Shown: positions 9,308 through 18,620, counted from the stretch's first letter. The stretch is DNA of 64,000 nucleotides from Candidatus Magnetocorallium paracelense (GCA_029001845.1 JAREWP010000048.1:45208-109207), one strand, 5' to 3'. Numbers and translations: made by a program. Notes: a model not told the origin generated them from the letters alone.

Positions 9308-9378
9308 AAATACTCTCCTTTTTGAATTGACAATTCAATTTTTTAGAAACTGATTGTCGGTCTATGTTTCCTATAGGT

Positions 9379-9831
9379 TTAGTATTGACCCGATGTGGCC
9401 TTGATTATATCCTTTTTCGCTACGATACCCGCAATTACGCCATCTTTCATTACAGGTATAAGGTGTTTCTTCTGTACGATCATGATTTCCGCTATCTCCT
9501 GAATGGTTGTTTCTTCATCTATTGTTATGACTTCTCTGGAACATATTTGTCCGACATACATAGATGTCATCATTTCAATCTCCTTTTCCATTTGGCTGTA
9601 TCGTTCAAGAGGGATAATAGCGTCAAATATCCGTACTACCGTTGGTATATGTAGTGGTCTTTCTCTGTTAATAAGGTCGCTTTCCGTGACAATACCGTAA
9701 AGCCTGCCCGATTCATCTACAACAGGCGCCCCGGATATATGTTTTTCCATTAATAGTTTGCCAAACTCATTCACCGATGTGTCAGGTTTTACAGTTATAA
9801 CGTCTCTTGTCATAATATCTTTTGCTTTCAT
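9379..9831 (-). CDS. CBS-domain pair protein
   Basis: A 150-residue protein made of two CBS domains: residues 1-60 (MKAKDIMTRDVITVKPDTSV ... GAPVVDESGRLYGIVTESDL) and about 90-150 (ICSREVITIDEETT ... HLIPVMKDGVIAGIVAKKDI). Such stand-alone pairs bind adenine nucleotides and regulate partners; no partner is evident here. A strong GGAGGT ribosome-binding site precedes the ATG. Confidence 0.88.
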   Translation of the reverse strand: MKAKDIMTRDVITVKPDTSVNEFGKLLMEKHISGAPVVDESGRLYGIVTESDLINRERPLHIPTVVRIFDAIIPLERYSQMEKEIEMMTSMYVGQICSREVITIDEETTIQEIAEIMIVQKKHLIPVMKDGVIAGIVAKKDIIKATSGQY

Positions 9832-9916
9832 AGGTACCTCCTTAATTAATGTAGTAACCGTTTACTTTGAGTCTGCATTAAGGATTTTACGATTGAGATT
9901 CCATCGAAGATGAATG

Positions 9917-10294
9917 TTATCTCAGTAATGTGGCTATAATAGATAAAAAAATGGTTACTTGAATACCAATCATCCAGATAAAATATTTGGATATTTTTTG
10001 ATCCAGTCCGCCAATTCTGTTATCAAGGGCATTGATTCTACTATCGAAGGCATTGATTCTGTTATCAAGGGAATCGATTCTGTTATCCAGGGAATCGACT
10101 CTTCTGTCTATTTTTTGATCCAGAGCATTGATTCTGTTATACAGGGAATCGACTCTTCTGTCTATTTTTTGATCCAGAGCATTAATTCTATTCTCAAGGT
10201 GTATAATCATATCTTTCAAATCTTCCCAAGCACCGGAATGCTCTTCTAACTTTCCTTCCAAATAAGCGACTCTTTCTTCAAGCGTTGTAAGCAT
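9917..10294 (-). CDS. Coiled-coil protein with C-terminal membrane anchor, internal tandem repeats
   Basis: A 125-residue protein. Residues about 33-100 form a long coiled coil built of nearly identical units: INALDQK (7 residues) and IDRRVDSLYNR (11 residues) occur twice in tandem, followed by IDSLDNR, INAFDSR, INALDNR and IGGLDQK. This mixes heptads with two hendecads and reflects a 54-bp DNA duplication. The last 22 residues (YFIWMIGIQVTIFLSIIATLL) are a membrane helix. The arrangement resembles DUF1640/bubblin-type coiled-coil proteins. A relative with the same plan sits at 63529-63981. Function unknown. Confidence 0.75.
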   Translation of the reverse strand: MLTTLEERVAYLEGKLEEHSGAWEDLKDMIIHLENRINALDQKIDRRVDSLYNRINALDQKIDRRVDSLDNRIDSLDNRINAFDSRINALDNRIGGLDQKISKYFIWMIGIQVTIFLSIIATLLR

Positions 10295-10580
10295 AGATTA
10301 TAAAACTCCGACATGTTACTATGTTATCAGGTAAAAAATACCCTCTATAATAAAGTAAACTATTTGCTTTGCTATCGTCAATTTCCTGAGTCAATTTATA
10401 CATAAAGAGAAGCCGGGCAGATATGTAGATTAATGCTTTTCTATAAAGTTATAAGATTTTTTATGCCTCAGATTTCGTTTGAATATGTGAAAAGACAAGC
10501 TACTACTACAATTACTTGATTTTAAGAATACATATTGCCCATAATTCTTATATTATGTTAACAGATATCAGGGTGCATCC
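10295..10580. other. 286-bp intergenic region between divergent genes
   Basis: AT-rich spacer between the minus-strand coiled-coil gene and the plus-strand TPR-CHAT gene. It should hold both promoters, but I see no clear operator, hairpin or RNA gene in it. Confidence 0.4.
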
Positions 10581-12887
10581 ATGAAAAGTGGAAGAACGAT
10601 TTTATTTCTTTCTTTTATATTAATTCTTTTTTTATCCGTCAAATTTATAAGTGAAGTGTCAGCCGGGGATTTAAAAGAAGCGGATGTACTAATGTACGAA
10701 TATAAGACATATTTACACAAAGGAGATTTTGAGCAGGCTGTTTTGAGCGCTGAAAAGGCGGAATCTGTTTATCGTAAGCTCGGTTATCGGGAGAAACAAA
10801 TCGAGGCTCTGACGAAACTTTCCAAGGCTTATGGAAAACTTGGTTTTTACAGTAATGGGGAAAAACATCTTAAAAAGGCATTGAATATAGCCGAGTCAAT
10901 AGATAACATAGAATATAAGGCATTGGTGCTGAGTAAGCTGGGAGCTCTTTATCTGACAACCGGGAACCTGAACAAAGCAGGCAGTTTACTCAATAAGGCA
11001 CTTGCACTGAGGGAGGATAGTAAAAGTATTACAGCAGCTCTTTATAATGACATCGGTAACTTCTATTTAGTAAAAAAAATGTATAAAAAGGCTGAAACCT
11101 CATACATTAAATGTATTAATACAGCCGTAAAGGAAAGAGATAAGAATCTCCTTTCAAGGGCATGGTTGAACAGAGGAGCACTTTTTTTGTTAAAGGGCAA
11201 ATATAAAGAATCTGAAGCTGCTGTAAAAACTTTTTTAAAAATATCCAATGATTTGCCCCCATCCCATGATAAAGCAATGGGAGCAATTCGTGCTGCAGGA
11301 CTGTATCAAAAGATTGCTTCCTCCGGCGAACATACAGATTTTAAAGGGGATGAAGCCAGTTATAATGCCTTAACAACAGCTTTATCCACTGCAACTGAAA
11401 CAGACGATTCAAGGGCTGCCTCTTATGCCCTGGGCTACCTTGGCGGACTCTATGAAAGAAGGGGGCGCTTGGAAGAAGCCCTATATTTTACAAGGATGGC
11501 GGTCTTTGAGGCTCAGAAGATAAATATCCCGGAATCTCTGTTTCTCTGGCAATGGAGGAAAGGCCGTATTTTTAAAATGCTCGGAGAGCGGGATAAAGCA
11601 ATTATGGAATTCAAAAAAGCCGCCTATACTCTGGAGACAATACATAGGGAAATGACCGGAGGGTGTGAGCTCTGCATAACTTCAATTTTTAGAGAATTCG
11701 TGGCGCCCGTATACTACGGTCTGGCAGATATGCTTTTGGAGCAGGCGAAAAGTGAAGACGACGATGAAGACATGCAATCTTACCTTATCGAAGCAATCGA
11801 GACAATGGAGACCTTGAAAACCGCCGAAATAAGAGACTACTTCAACGACCCATGCGTTGATGCATATCAGGCCAAGTCTAAAAGACTCGAGGCTGTTTCC
11901 GACAATATGGCTGTTATATATATTATTCCCTTATATAACCGAACAGAGCTCCTGGTAAGTACAAGTGGCGGCATTAAAAGGTTTTCAAGCGATGCAGACA
12001 TTGTGACACTCTCAAAAGAAGCAAAACGTTTCAGACAAAAGCTCGAAAAACGGACAACACGCCAATATATGAGTCACGCAAAAAGACTATACGACCGGAT
12101 TATGCGTCCCATCGAAGAAACACTGCTTTCAGAAAGCATTGAGACACTTATTTTTGTGCCTGACAGAAGTCTCAGGGCAGTACCAATGTCCGCTCTTCAC
12201 AACGGCAGAGAGTTTTTAATTGCTAATTATTCCGTAGTAACCGTCCAGGGGCTTACCCTTGTTAATCCAAGGAAAATCGACCGCAACAGGGCATCTGTTC
12301 TTTTAAGTGGAATAACCGAATCGGTTCAGGGATTCCCGGCATTGCCGAATGTATCTTCAGAGCTTATGGCAATAGACCGTTTGTTTAGAAGTACAATTAT
12401 TAAAGACAGTGAGTTCAGCACCAAAAGAGTTGAAAAGGAACTTGGCGAAAAACAATACTCCATCGTTCACATTGCATCACATGGGGAGTTTAAAGGCGAA
12501 TCCGGTGACAGCTATCTGCTGGCGTGGGATGACAGACTGACAATGGATCGTCTGTCGGACTTAATAAAGACCGGCAAATTTAAAGAAAGAGGAGTTGAGT
12601 TGTTAACATTAAGCGCCTGTCAAACCGCTGCCGGCGATGACAGAGCTGCTTTAGGGCTGGCAGGTGTGGCTATCAAGGCAGGGGCGGGAAGCGCCCTGGC
12701 CTCTCTTTGGTATGTGAGTGACATCGCATCAACGGAATTGATAACAGAATTCTACAGTCAACTTCAAAGTCCGAATATATCCAAAGCAAAGGCAATTCAA
12801 AAAGCACAATTGAAATTAATAAACCATACACCATTCAACCACCCCGGCTACTGGGCGCCATTCCTGCTGATTGGTAACTGGCTATAG
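10581..12887 (+). CDS. Exported TPR-CHAT (caspase-like) protein
   Basis: A 768-residue protein. Residues 7-29 form a signal peptide (FLSFILILFLSV ... SAG). Residues 35-390 are tetratricopeptide repeats (for instance ALTKLSKAYGKLGFYSNGEKHL and LVLSKLGALYLTTGNLNKA). Residues about 480-768 are a CHAT domain, the caspase-HetF-associated peptidase fold: FVPDRSLRAVPMSAL, then VHIASHGEF with the predicted catalytic His634, then LSACQTA with the predicted catalytic Cys680, GLAGVAIKAGAGSALASLW and the end HPGYWAPFLLIGNW. Both catalytic residues are intact, so a cysteine protease outside the cytoplasm is likely; its target is unknown. It is the first of the CHAT, CHASE2-cyclase, TpsA genes, all on the plus strand; the cyclase starts 79 bp later. 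Confidence 0.92.
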   Translation: MKSGRTILFLSFILILFLSVKFISEVSAGDLKEADVLMYEYKTYLHKGDFEQAVLSAEKAESVYRKLGYREKQIEALTKLSKAYGKLGFYSNGEKHLKKALNIAESIDNIEYKALVLSKLGALYLTTGNLNKAGSLLNKALALREDSKSITAALYNDIGNFYLVKKMYKKAETSYIKCINTAVKERDKNLLSRAWLNRGALFLLKGKYKESEAAVKTFLKISNDLPPSHDKAMGAIRAAGLYQKIASSGEHTDFKGDEASYNALTTALSTATETDDSRAASYALGYLGGLYERRGRLEEALYFTRMAVFEAQKINIPESLFLWQWRKGRIFKMLGERDKAIMEFKKAAYTLETIHREMTGGCELCITSIFREFVAPVYYGLADMLLEQAKSEDDDEDMQSYLIEAIETMETLKTAEIRDYFNDPCVDAYQAKSKRLEAVSDNMAVIYIIPLYNRTELLVSTSGGIKRFSSDADIVTLSKEAKRFRQKLEKRTTRQYMSHAKRLYDRIMRPIEETLLSESIETLIFVPDRSLRAVPMSALHNGREFLIANYSVVTVQGLTLVNPRKIDRNRASVLLSGITESVQGFPALPNVSSELMAIDRLFRSTIIKDSEFSTKRVEKELGEKQYSIVHIASHGEFKGESGDSYLLAWDDRLTMDRLSDLIKTGKFKERGVELLTLSACQTAAGDDRAALGLAGVAIKAGAGSALASLWYVSDIASTELITEFYSQLQSPNISKAKAIQKAQLKLINHTPFNHPGYWAPFLLIGNWL

Positions 12888-12965
12888 GGCAGTTTACAGT
12901 TGACGGTTGACAGAAAATTATAACCGTCAATCGTCAACTGCAAACCGCCAACCATACACTGCCCT
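12887..12965. repeat. Inverted repeat with GGGCAGT ends, 'GTTGACGGTTGAC' family
   Basis: GGGCAGTTTACAGTTGACGG at the left is mirrored by CCGTCAATCGTCAACTGC and an ACTGCCC end at the right. It fills the gap between the TPR-CHAT stop and the probable cyclase start. Related words occur at 8990-9024, 14988-15046, 17662-17806, 25575-25617 and 42248-42297. Confidence 0.65.
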
Positions 12966-12966
12966 T

Positions 12967-14901
12967 ATGATGAACCTTAACTCCATACTGATCAGGTTTC
13001 CCAAGCTGACGACTGCCTCCATATCTCTCTTAACAGGAATAATAATTATAATTTTCCGTTTAACCGGCAGTCTTGAGTTTATGGAACTCTCTGCTTATGA
13101 TTACTTCCTGCGGCTAAACTCCAAAAAAAACAGCGTAAATTCTCCTATCGTAATTATTACAATATCCGAAGATGACATAAAGAGACAAAAATCATGGCCC
13201 CTCACTGATTCGATTCTGGCAAAGGCGCTGAATACAATTCTCCTACAGAGTCCGGAAGTTGTTGGTTTGGATATATACCGAGATTTCCCGGTACCTCCGG
13301 GAAGTAATGAACTAAAAGAAGTTTTTTTCAGAAATCATAACATTGTACCTGTGTTTAAGATGGGTGATAATCGCTCGCCGGGCATAGGACCTCCTTATAT
13401 CGTAAAGGAAAACGATATTGTGGGATTCTCGGATCTCATAGTGGACAGCGGAGGTATTGTGAGAAGGGGAATTCTTTATTCTAGTGACGGTGAGCATATC
13501 TATCGCTCCTTTGCAATGTTGATATCTCTTATATATTTAAGCTCAAAGGATATTGTCGAAGAGTCCGATCCCCTAAACCCGCTGGCTCTAAAACTGGGTG
13601 AAGGCGTATTTACTCCCTTTACATCAAATGAAGGAGGATATGTAAATGCAGACACAAGAGGATTTCAATTTCTTATTGATTTCAAAGAAGGAGAGTCTTC
13701 TTTTCAGACCTTTTCCCTGACTGATTTACTTACCAACAAAATTCCAAAGGGAACATTCAAAAACAGGATAGTGCTTATCGGAAGTACGGCTGACAGTGTA
13801 AAAGATTTTGTCTATACGCCAATAAGCGGTTCCAGGGAGTATGACAGAAGGATGTACGGCATTATCCTCCATGCCCATATAGTAAACCAGATAATACGGT
13901 CTGCATTATACGGCCACAAAGCTATGAGAGGCTTTGACGAAATATTTGAATGGGGATGGATTTTATTATGGTCCATTGCAGGCGGTATGTTATATTTCTT
14001 TATTCGATCATTTCGATATTCCCTTATTATAGGGATAGCAGGTCTGACAGCACTTGTTTTAATTTCCTGGCTGACTTTTAAAAAAGGCCTTTGGATACCT
14101 CTCATTCCTCCTGCCATGGGATGGTTCTTTTCTCCAATTCTTACCGGTATTCAGGAAAAAGTGAACAGATCAGCTCTTATGAGAATCTTTTCCATGCATG
14201 TATCATCTGAATTCGCCAATACAATTTGGAAGCAAAGGTCTCACTTTTTGGACAAAGGACTGCCAAAGCCACAAATTCTGACGGCCACAGTACTCTTTAC
14301 AGATATTCAGGGATTTACCACAATATCGGAAAAAATGGTGACCAATGAAGGGAAGCCCGGATTATTAATGGAGTGGCTTAACAAATATATGGAGGTTATG
14401 GCTGAAACGATTATGAATCATGAAGGAATCATAGATAAATATATCGGAGACGCTATTATGGTAGTATTTGGTGTTCCCATAGCTCGTACTACCAGGGAAG
14501 AGATAGAGAGAGATACAATGAACGCTGTCAAATGTGCGCTCTCAATGGAAGAGAGCCTAAAAGGGCTGAATAACTTTTGGCGGGAGAGAGGGGTGGAGGA
14601 AATCAGAATGAGAATCGGTATCGCCACAGGCAGACTTGTAGTGGGCAGTCTTGGCAGTAAACATCGTATGGAGTATACTGTGATCGGCGATACTGTAAAT
14701 ATCGCTGCAAGGCTTGAGAGCTATGAAAAGAATTCCAACGATCCCGGGTTGAATTACGATCGGTGCAGAGTATTACTATCGGAAGAGTCTTTTAATTATG
14801 TGCAAAACCTCTTTCACATCGAGCCGGTGGGGGATGTTACACTGAAAGGTAAGGAGAAGAGCATAAAAGTCTACAGGGTGTATGGTTATAATAAATCTTA
14901 A
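12967..14901 (+). CDS. CHASE2-domain adenylate/guanylate cyclase (class III)
   Basis: A 645-residue membrane cyclase. One helix near the N-terminus (SISLLTGIIIIIF) is followed by an extracytoplasmic CHASE2 sensor domain (to about residue 310), three helices (about 330-395), then a class III cyclase domain. Metal aspartates are D446 in LFTDIQGFT and D495 in KYIGDAIM; EYTVIGDTVNIAARLE is the substrate-binding region. The Lys in DKYIGD and Thr in YTVIGD point to ATP rather than GTP. An in-frame TTG at 12907 would add 20 residues, but these are encoded by the intergenic repeat; ATG 12967 or 12970 is the likely start, though neither has a clear ribosome-binding site. It should turn a periplasmic signal into cyclic nucleotide. 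Confidence 0.88.
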   Translation: MMNLNSILIRFPKLTTASISLLTGIIIIIFRLTGSLEFMELSAYDYFLRLNSKKNSVNSPIVIITISEDDIKRQKSWPLTDSILAKALNTILLQSPEVVGLDIYRDFPVPPGSNELKEVFFRNHNIVPVFKMGDNRSPGIGPPYIVKENDIVGFSDLIVDSGGIVRRGILYSSDGEHIYRSFAMLISLIYLSSKDIVEESDPLNPLALKLGEGVFTPFTSNEGGYVNADTRGFQFLIDFKEGESSFQTFSLTDLLTNKIPKGTFKNRIVLIGSTADSVKDFVYTPISGSREYDRRMYGIILHAHIVNQIIRSALYGHKAMRGFDEIFEWGWILLWSIAGGMLYFFIRSFRYSLIIGIAGLTALVLISWLTFKKGLWIPLIPPAMGWFFSPILTGIQEKVNRSALMRIFSMHVSSEFANTIWKQRSHFLDKGLPKPQILTATVLFTDIQGFTTISEKMVTNEGKPGLLMEWLNKYMEVMAETIMNHEGIIDKYIGDAIMVVFGVPIARTTREEIERDTMNAVKCALSMEESLKGLNNFWRERGVEEIRMRIGIATGRLVVGSLGSKHRMEYTVIGDTVNIAARLESYEKNSNDPGLNYDRCRVLLSEESFNYVQNLFHIEPVGDVTLKGKEKSIKVYRVYGYNKS

Positions 14902-15323
14902 CTATTCATGGTTTAAGGGAAAAGGCATAAGGCATATGCTGAAAATATTGGTGCTTTTTTGTACACAATTTCACTTATAAGCGACTATTTTAATTGACGA
15001 TTTTCGATTGACTATTGACGATTTAAGGATTGTCAATTAATAATTATAGATGCTGGCGCTTTTCTTTGCGCTACTGAGTTTAAAACACCGGATCGACAAG
15101 AAATTGTTGATATAGAGTCTCTAAGGGCCTAATAGTCTTCACCCTTCAGTCTATACACTTAAGTACTTACTATATGCCTTGTTATAGTAAGCGATTTTAT
15201 ATTATGATTATGAGCATTTTAAATATCCAGGTTTTTTTAGTAAGCTCTCTGTCTAAACATCTATGATCATGGCAGTTTCTGACGAAAATTTATAAGAAAC
15301 ATCGGAAATCTATTATACTTAAT
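14902..15323. other. 422-bp intergenic region with several repeats
   Basis: Holds a 42-bp repeat at 14943-14984 (copy at 59242-59283), a 'TTGACGATT' repeat stretch at 14988-15046, a reversed copy of the 'AGACTGAAGGCTGAAG' family at 15126-15176, and a perfect 9-bp inverted repeat CTTACTATA/TATAGTAAG at 15166-15191. The promoter of the TpsA gene probably lies after these, but no distinct box is convincing. Confidence 0.6.
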
Positions 15324-17657
15324 ATGACAATATCTATTTTTACCTTAATAACCTTTATACTTTTTTTCATCTCACCTGCCATCACCTGTTCCGAGATCAT
15401 CGCAGATGGCGCCTTTGGAACAAAGGGCGCTCTTGAAGGGCCTGATTATCTGATAACCGATGATATGGGGCGAATAGAAGGAAGCAATCTTTTTCACAGT
15501 TTTTCCGAGTTCAATCTCTACAGTAACGAGAGCGCTACATTCACTGGACCTGAGAGTATAGAGAACATAATATCAAGGGTTACCGGAGGAAGTGAATCTT
15601 TTATCAACGGATTATTAAAATCAGACATAGAGAAAGCGGATTTCTATTTTATAAACCCCTCAGGTGTCATATTTGGAGAGAATGCCACACTGGATATGGG
15701 CGGCTCTTTCCATGTAACAACCGCCGATTATTTGGAACTGAGCGACGGAACGAGGTTTCATGCCATAGCTCCTGAAAACAGCCTGTTAACGACCGCGCCA
15801 CCGGAAGCATTTGGCTTTCTCGACGGCAATATCGGCGAGATTGTAGTGGAAGGCAGTTATCTGAATGTTCCGGATGGGGAAACGATTTCAGCCATTGGCG
15901 GTGACATTACCATCTTAAACGGTTACCTCCATGCTCCCGGAGGAGTTATCCATATCGGGTCTCTCTCCTCTGAAGGGGAAATCGCAATCAACGACTTTGA
16001 AGGAGAGATCGATTATTTTGCCGAACCGGGAGACATAAATATTATTCAGACCTCTTCAGAACGTTTGGAGCTCGATGAAGAAACAGTCGGAAATATCGAT
16101 GTTAGCGGCTACAATGGTGGAACCATAAAGATTTTTGGCGGGAACCTCTCTCTGGATCGGGGAATGCTTTCATCAACGACCTTAGGTGGTGAAGGCGCCG
16201 GAATCTTTATAGATATTGAGGGGGAAGTCTTGATGGTGCACAGCGGGAGTATAAGTACTGTAAGTGAAGAAGGAGAGGCAGGTGATATATCTATCAACGC
16301 AGGGAGTCTGTTAATATCGGGCAGCTCATCAATAGACGCATCGACAACGAAAAACTACTTCACGTCCGCCACAGGTAACGCCGGTGGCGGGGACATATAT
16401 TTGGACATAGATGATCTTATCGACCTTCGGGGCGAAATTGTAAATATGACCCATGACGGAGATGGCGGTAGTATTTATATCAATGCCTCACACATAATCA
16501 TGACAGGCAGCTCCATGCTCGACGCCGTTACATACGGTGAGGGCCATTCCGGAGACATCTATATTGTAACAAACGATCTCTCCATGACAGGAGCAGCGGA
16601 AATAGGCACCGGTTCTCAAGTCGCGGCGTCCGGCGACGCCGGTGATTTATCCATAATCGCATCGGATTATATTCACTTATACGCTCCCTCAGGCAACGGA
16701 TTCCCGCCAGGTATTTATACAGCCACTTTCAGTAGTGGTGATGCAGGAGATATGTATATTTCAACATCCCATTTAATTCTGGAAGAGAGTACAATGTTAG
16801 GTTCCAACGTTTACTGGAATGGAAACGCAGGAGACATTTTGATTGAAGTTCATGATCTGGATATTACGGGAGGCGCATGGATTACTTCAGGCACATCCTT
16901 CACATATTCCAGAAACTACGATAAAGCGACCGGAACCGGTGGAAACCTGATAATTAATGCCTCTGGAACAGTAAATATTTCAGGTTATAACGACGAAAAT
17001 TTCAGCAGCGGTCTTTACAGCGGCGCCGGCGCCCTGGGTGACGGAGGAGATATTATAGTAAAGGCCGAAGAAATTCATCTCACAGACAAGGGAATAATCT
17101 CTTCCACGGCAACGGGTCAGGGAAAGGCGGGAAATATTATTATCGATGCAGGTGAAAAGCTTACCGGTAAGAGCTCCATCATCGCTACTTCTTCCACGGA
17201 ATCCTCAGGGGGTAATATTAACATTAAAACCGACGATTTGATACTGACGAACAATAGCACAGTTACCTCGAGCGTCGCTTCAGGAGAGGGGGGCGGAGGC
17301 AATGTTACAATAGATACCGATACGATTACCGCGCTGGATAACAGTGATATCACGGCAAACGCAGATCAGGGCTATGGAGGAGACATAACAATTGACTCTG
17401 TGGCGCTGTTTTTTTCGGAAGACAGTAATCTCAACGCCTCTTCTAACATATCCGGTCAGGAGGGAGAAATAGAAATTAACTCTCCCGTTATAGACATAAG
17501 CGGCTATCTGACGATTCTGCCGGAGACTTTCATTGATGTCAGCGAGCTCCTTCCGGCTCAATGTTCCGCTCGCAGGCTGGAAGATATAAGCAGCTTTATA
17601 ATCAAAGGCCGAGACGCTCTGCCTGCCGTACCATATCGGTTAATGGAAAGCAGATGA
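15324..17657 (+). CDS. Filamentous haemagglutinin-type TpsA exoprotein
   Basis: A 777-residue secreted protein. A signal peptide (residues 1-22) is followed by a TPS/haemagglutination-activity domain: LIFHSF-type region SNLFHSFSEFNLYSNESATF, then NPSGVIFGENATLDMGGSF. This domain is recognised by an outer-membrane TpsB transporter. The rest is a long right-handed beta-helix of glycine- and aspartate-rich strands such as GDISINAGSLLISGSSSI and GGDIIVKAEEIHLTDKGII. The end LPAQCSARRLEDISSFIIKGRDALP matches the C-terminal tail common in cyanobacterial-type TpsA proteins. No TpsB/ShlB gene is in the window, so the transporter must be elsewhere. It follows the CHAT and cyclase genes, a co-occurrence known from cyanobacteria and some proteobacteria. 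Confidence 0.9.
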   Translation: MTISIFTLITFILFFISPAITCSEIIADGAFGTKGALEGPDYLITDDMGRIEGSNLFHSFSEFNLYSNESATFTGPESIENIISRVTGGSESFINGLLKSDIEKADFYFINPSGVIFGENATLDMGGSFHVTTADYLELSDGTRFHAIAPENSLLTTAPPEAFGFLDGNIGEIVVEGSYLNVPDGETISAIGGDITILNGYLHAPGGVIHIGSLSSEGEIAINDFEGEIDYFAEPGDINIIQTSSERLELDEETVGNIDVSGYNGGTIKIFGGNLSLDRGMLSSTTLGGEGAGIFIDIEGEVLMVHSGSISTVSEEGEAGDISINAGSLLISGSSSIDASTTKNYFTSATGNAGGGDIYLDIDDLIDLRGEIVNMTHDGDGGSIYINASHIIMTGSSMLDAVTYGEGHSGDIYIVTNDLSMTGAAEIGTGSQVAASGDAGDLSIIASDYIHLYAPSGNGFPPGIYTATFSSGDAGDMYISTSHLILEESTMLGSNVYWNGNAGDILIEVHDLDITGGAWITSGTSFTYSRNYDKATGTGGNLIINASGTVNISGYNDENFSSGLYSGAGALGDGGDIIVKAEEIHLTDKGIISSTATGQGKAGNIIIDAGEKLTGKSSIIATSSTESSGGNINIKTDDLILTNNSTVTSSVASGEGGGGNVTIDTDTITALDNSDITANADQGYGGDITIDSVALFFSEDSNLNASSNISGQEGEIEINSPVIDISGYLTILPETFIDVSELLPAQCSARRLEDISSFIIKGRDALPAVPYRLMESR

Positions 17658-17661
17658 AAAA

Positions 17662-17806
17662 GGACGGTTTACGGTTCACAGTTGACGGTTGACGGTAATT
17701 TCAGAAGGACACAAAGTAACAAATGAAGCATCCTGCCGTCAGGTCCCCTCTGTTTTTTTTTCAACCCTGATCCCTGATTCCTGACCTTAAACTGTAAACC
17801 GTCATC
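17662..17806. repeat. Inverted repeat between convergent TpsA and DUF928 genes
   Basis: GACGGTTTACGGTTCACAGTT at 17664-17684 is mirrored by AACTGTAAACCGTC at 17790-17803, giving an element of about 145 bp that fills the 144-bp gap. It could act as a bidirectional terminator; its words belong to the same family as 12887-12965. Confidence 0.55.
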
Positions 17807-18620
17807 TGATATCGCATGGCCTGTTTTTTACCTTTGCACATTCTTTGAAAAAACCGATACCTGTTAGCAGATTCTCTCTTATCCTATACAAATCGGTACT
17901 GTCCGGATTCTTTTCTATTTGTTCTGACAGTGATGAAAATGCATCATACCATATCCCTTTTTCTGCATAAATCATCGGAGCCTCCATGTTGTTATTGCTC
18001 AGACTCTTTTCCATCTCCTTTGTGAGTCTGACACGTTTTACCGGCCCCCCTACATCTATGGACCTGGATCTGTTATTCATATCAGGGACAAGAGATACAA
18101 ACCACTCATATTCTACATCCCTCTCAAGCTTTATACCATAATCTGATAAAGAAATGCTCTGAATACCATATTTGCCTTGCATATCGAGTGTTGTTTCCAC
18201 AAGGGGGTCTTCGTATCTGAGGTCATTAAAGGTAAATATAATTTTGATATTTGTAGGTTGTGAAAGATACCAAAAGAGAGAGGGCTGGTCCATTGTTGTC
18301 AAACCTGTGTGATTTGGTATAAGCGCGGCCAGTACGACATCGGACAACTCTTTATCACTCTCCCCTCTTGTGGCGAAACCAATTCTGTTCCCCGGCATAC
18401 CGACAACAGTAACAGGAGGCCTGGCGGGAATTGACTTTCGATATTTAATTAGAGGTTTATTTTTATTCTCTTCTGTATTTTTCATATCATTCACATCCGG
18501 CAAGTCGGCCTCTGTTTTTCCGGAATTGCCGACACCTTCATCGATTCCATACAAAAAGAAGGGAAAGGACACAAAAAAGAAAAGAATAAATAATAATATG
18601 ATCTTAAATTTGTCTTTCAT
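17802..18620 (-). CDS. DUF928 domain protein, exported
   Basis: A 272-residue protein with an N-terminal signal/anchor helix (residues 5-24). After a charged linker, residues about 85-250 match the DUF928 family: AALIPNHTGLTTMDQPSLFWYLS, then DYGIKLERDVEYEWFVSLVPD and KGIWYDAFSSLSEQIEKNPDS. DUF928 proteins are often encoded beside CHAT, CHASE2 and haemagglutinin-type genes in cyanobacteria; finding it convergent to the TpsA gene here keeps that association. The function is not known; the domain may cap or bind secreted partners. Confidence 0.85.
   Translation of the reverse strand: MKDKFKIILLFILFFFVSFPFFLYGIDEGVGNSGKTEADLPDVNDMKNTEENKNKPLIKYRKSIPARPPVTVVGMPGNRIGFATRGESDKELSDVVLAALIPNHTGLTTMDQPSLFWYLSQPTNIKIIFTFNDLRYEDPLVETTLDMQGKYGIQSISLSDYGIKLERDVEYEWFVSLVPDMNNRSRSIDVGGPVKRVRLTKEMEKSLSNNNMEAPMIYAEKGIWYDAFSSLSEQIEKNPDSTDLYRIRENLLTGIGFFKECAKVKNRPCDIR

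Noticed and set aside
9917..10294. Tandem repeats considered as a CRISPR array
   Set aside because: The repeats lie in frame inside a coding sequence and have no unique spacers; they encode coiled-coil units.
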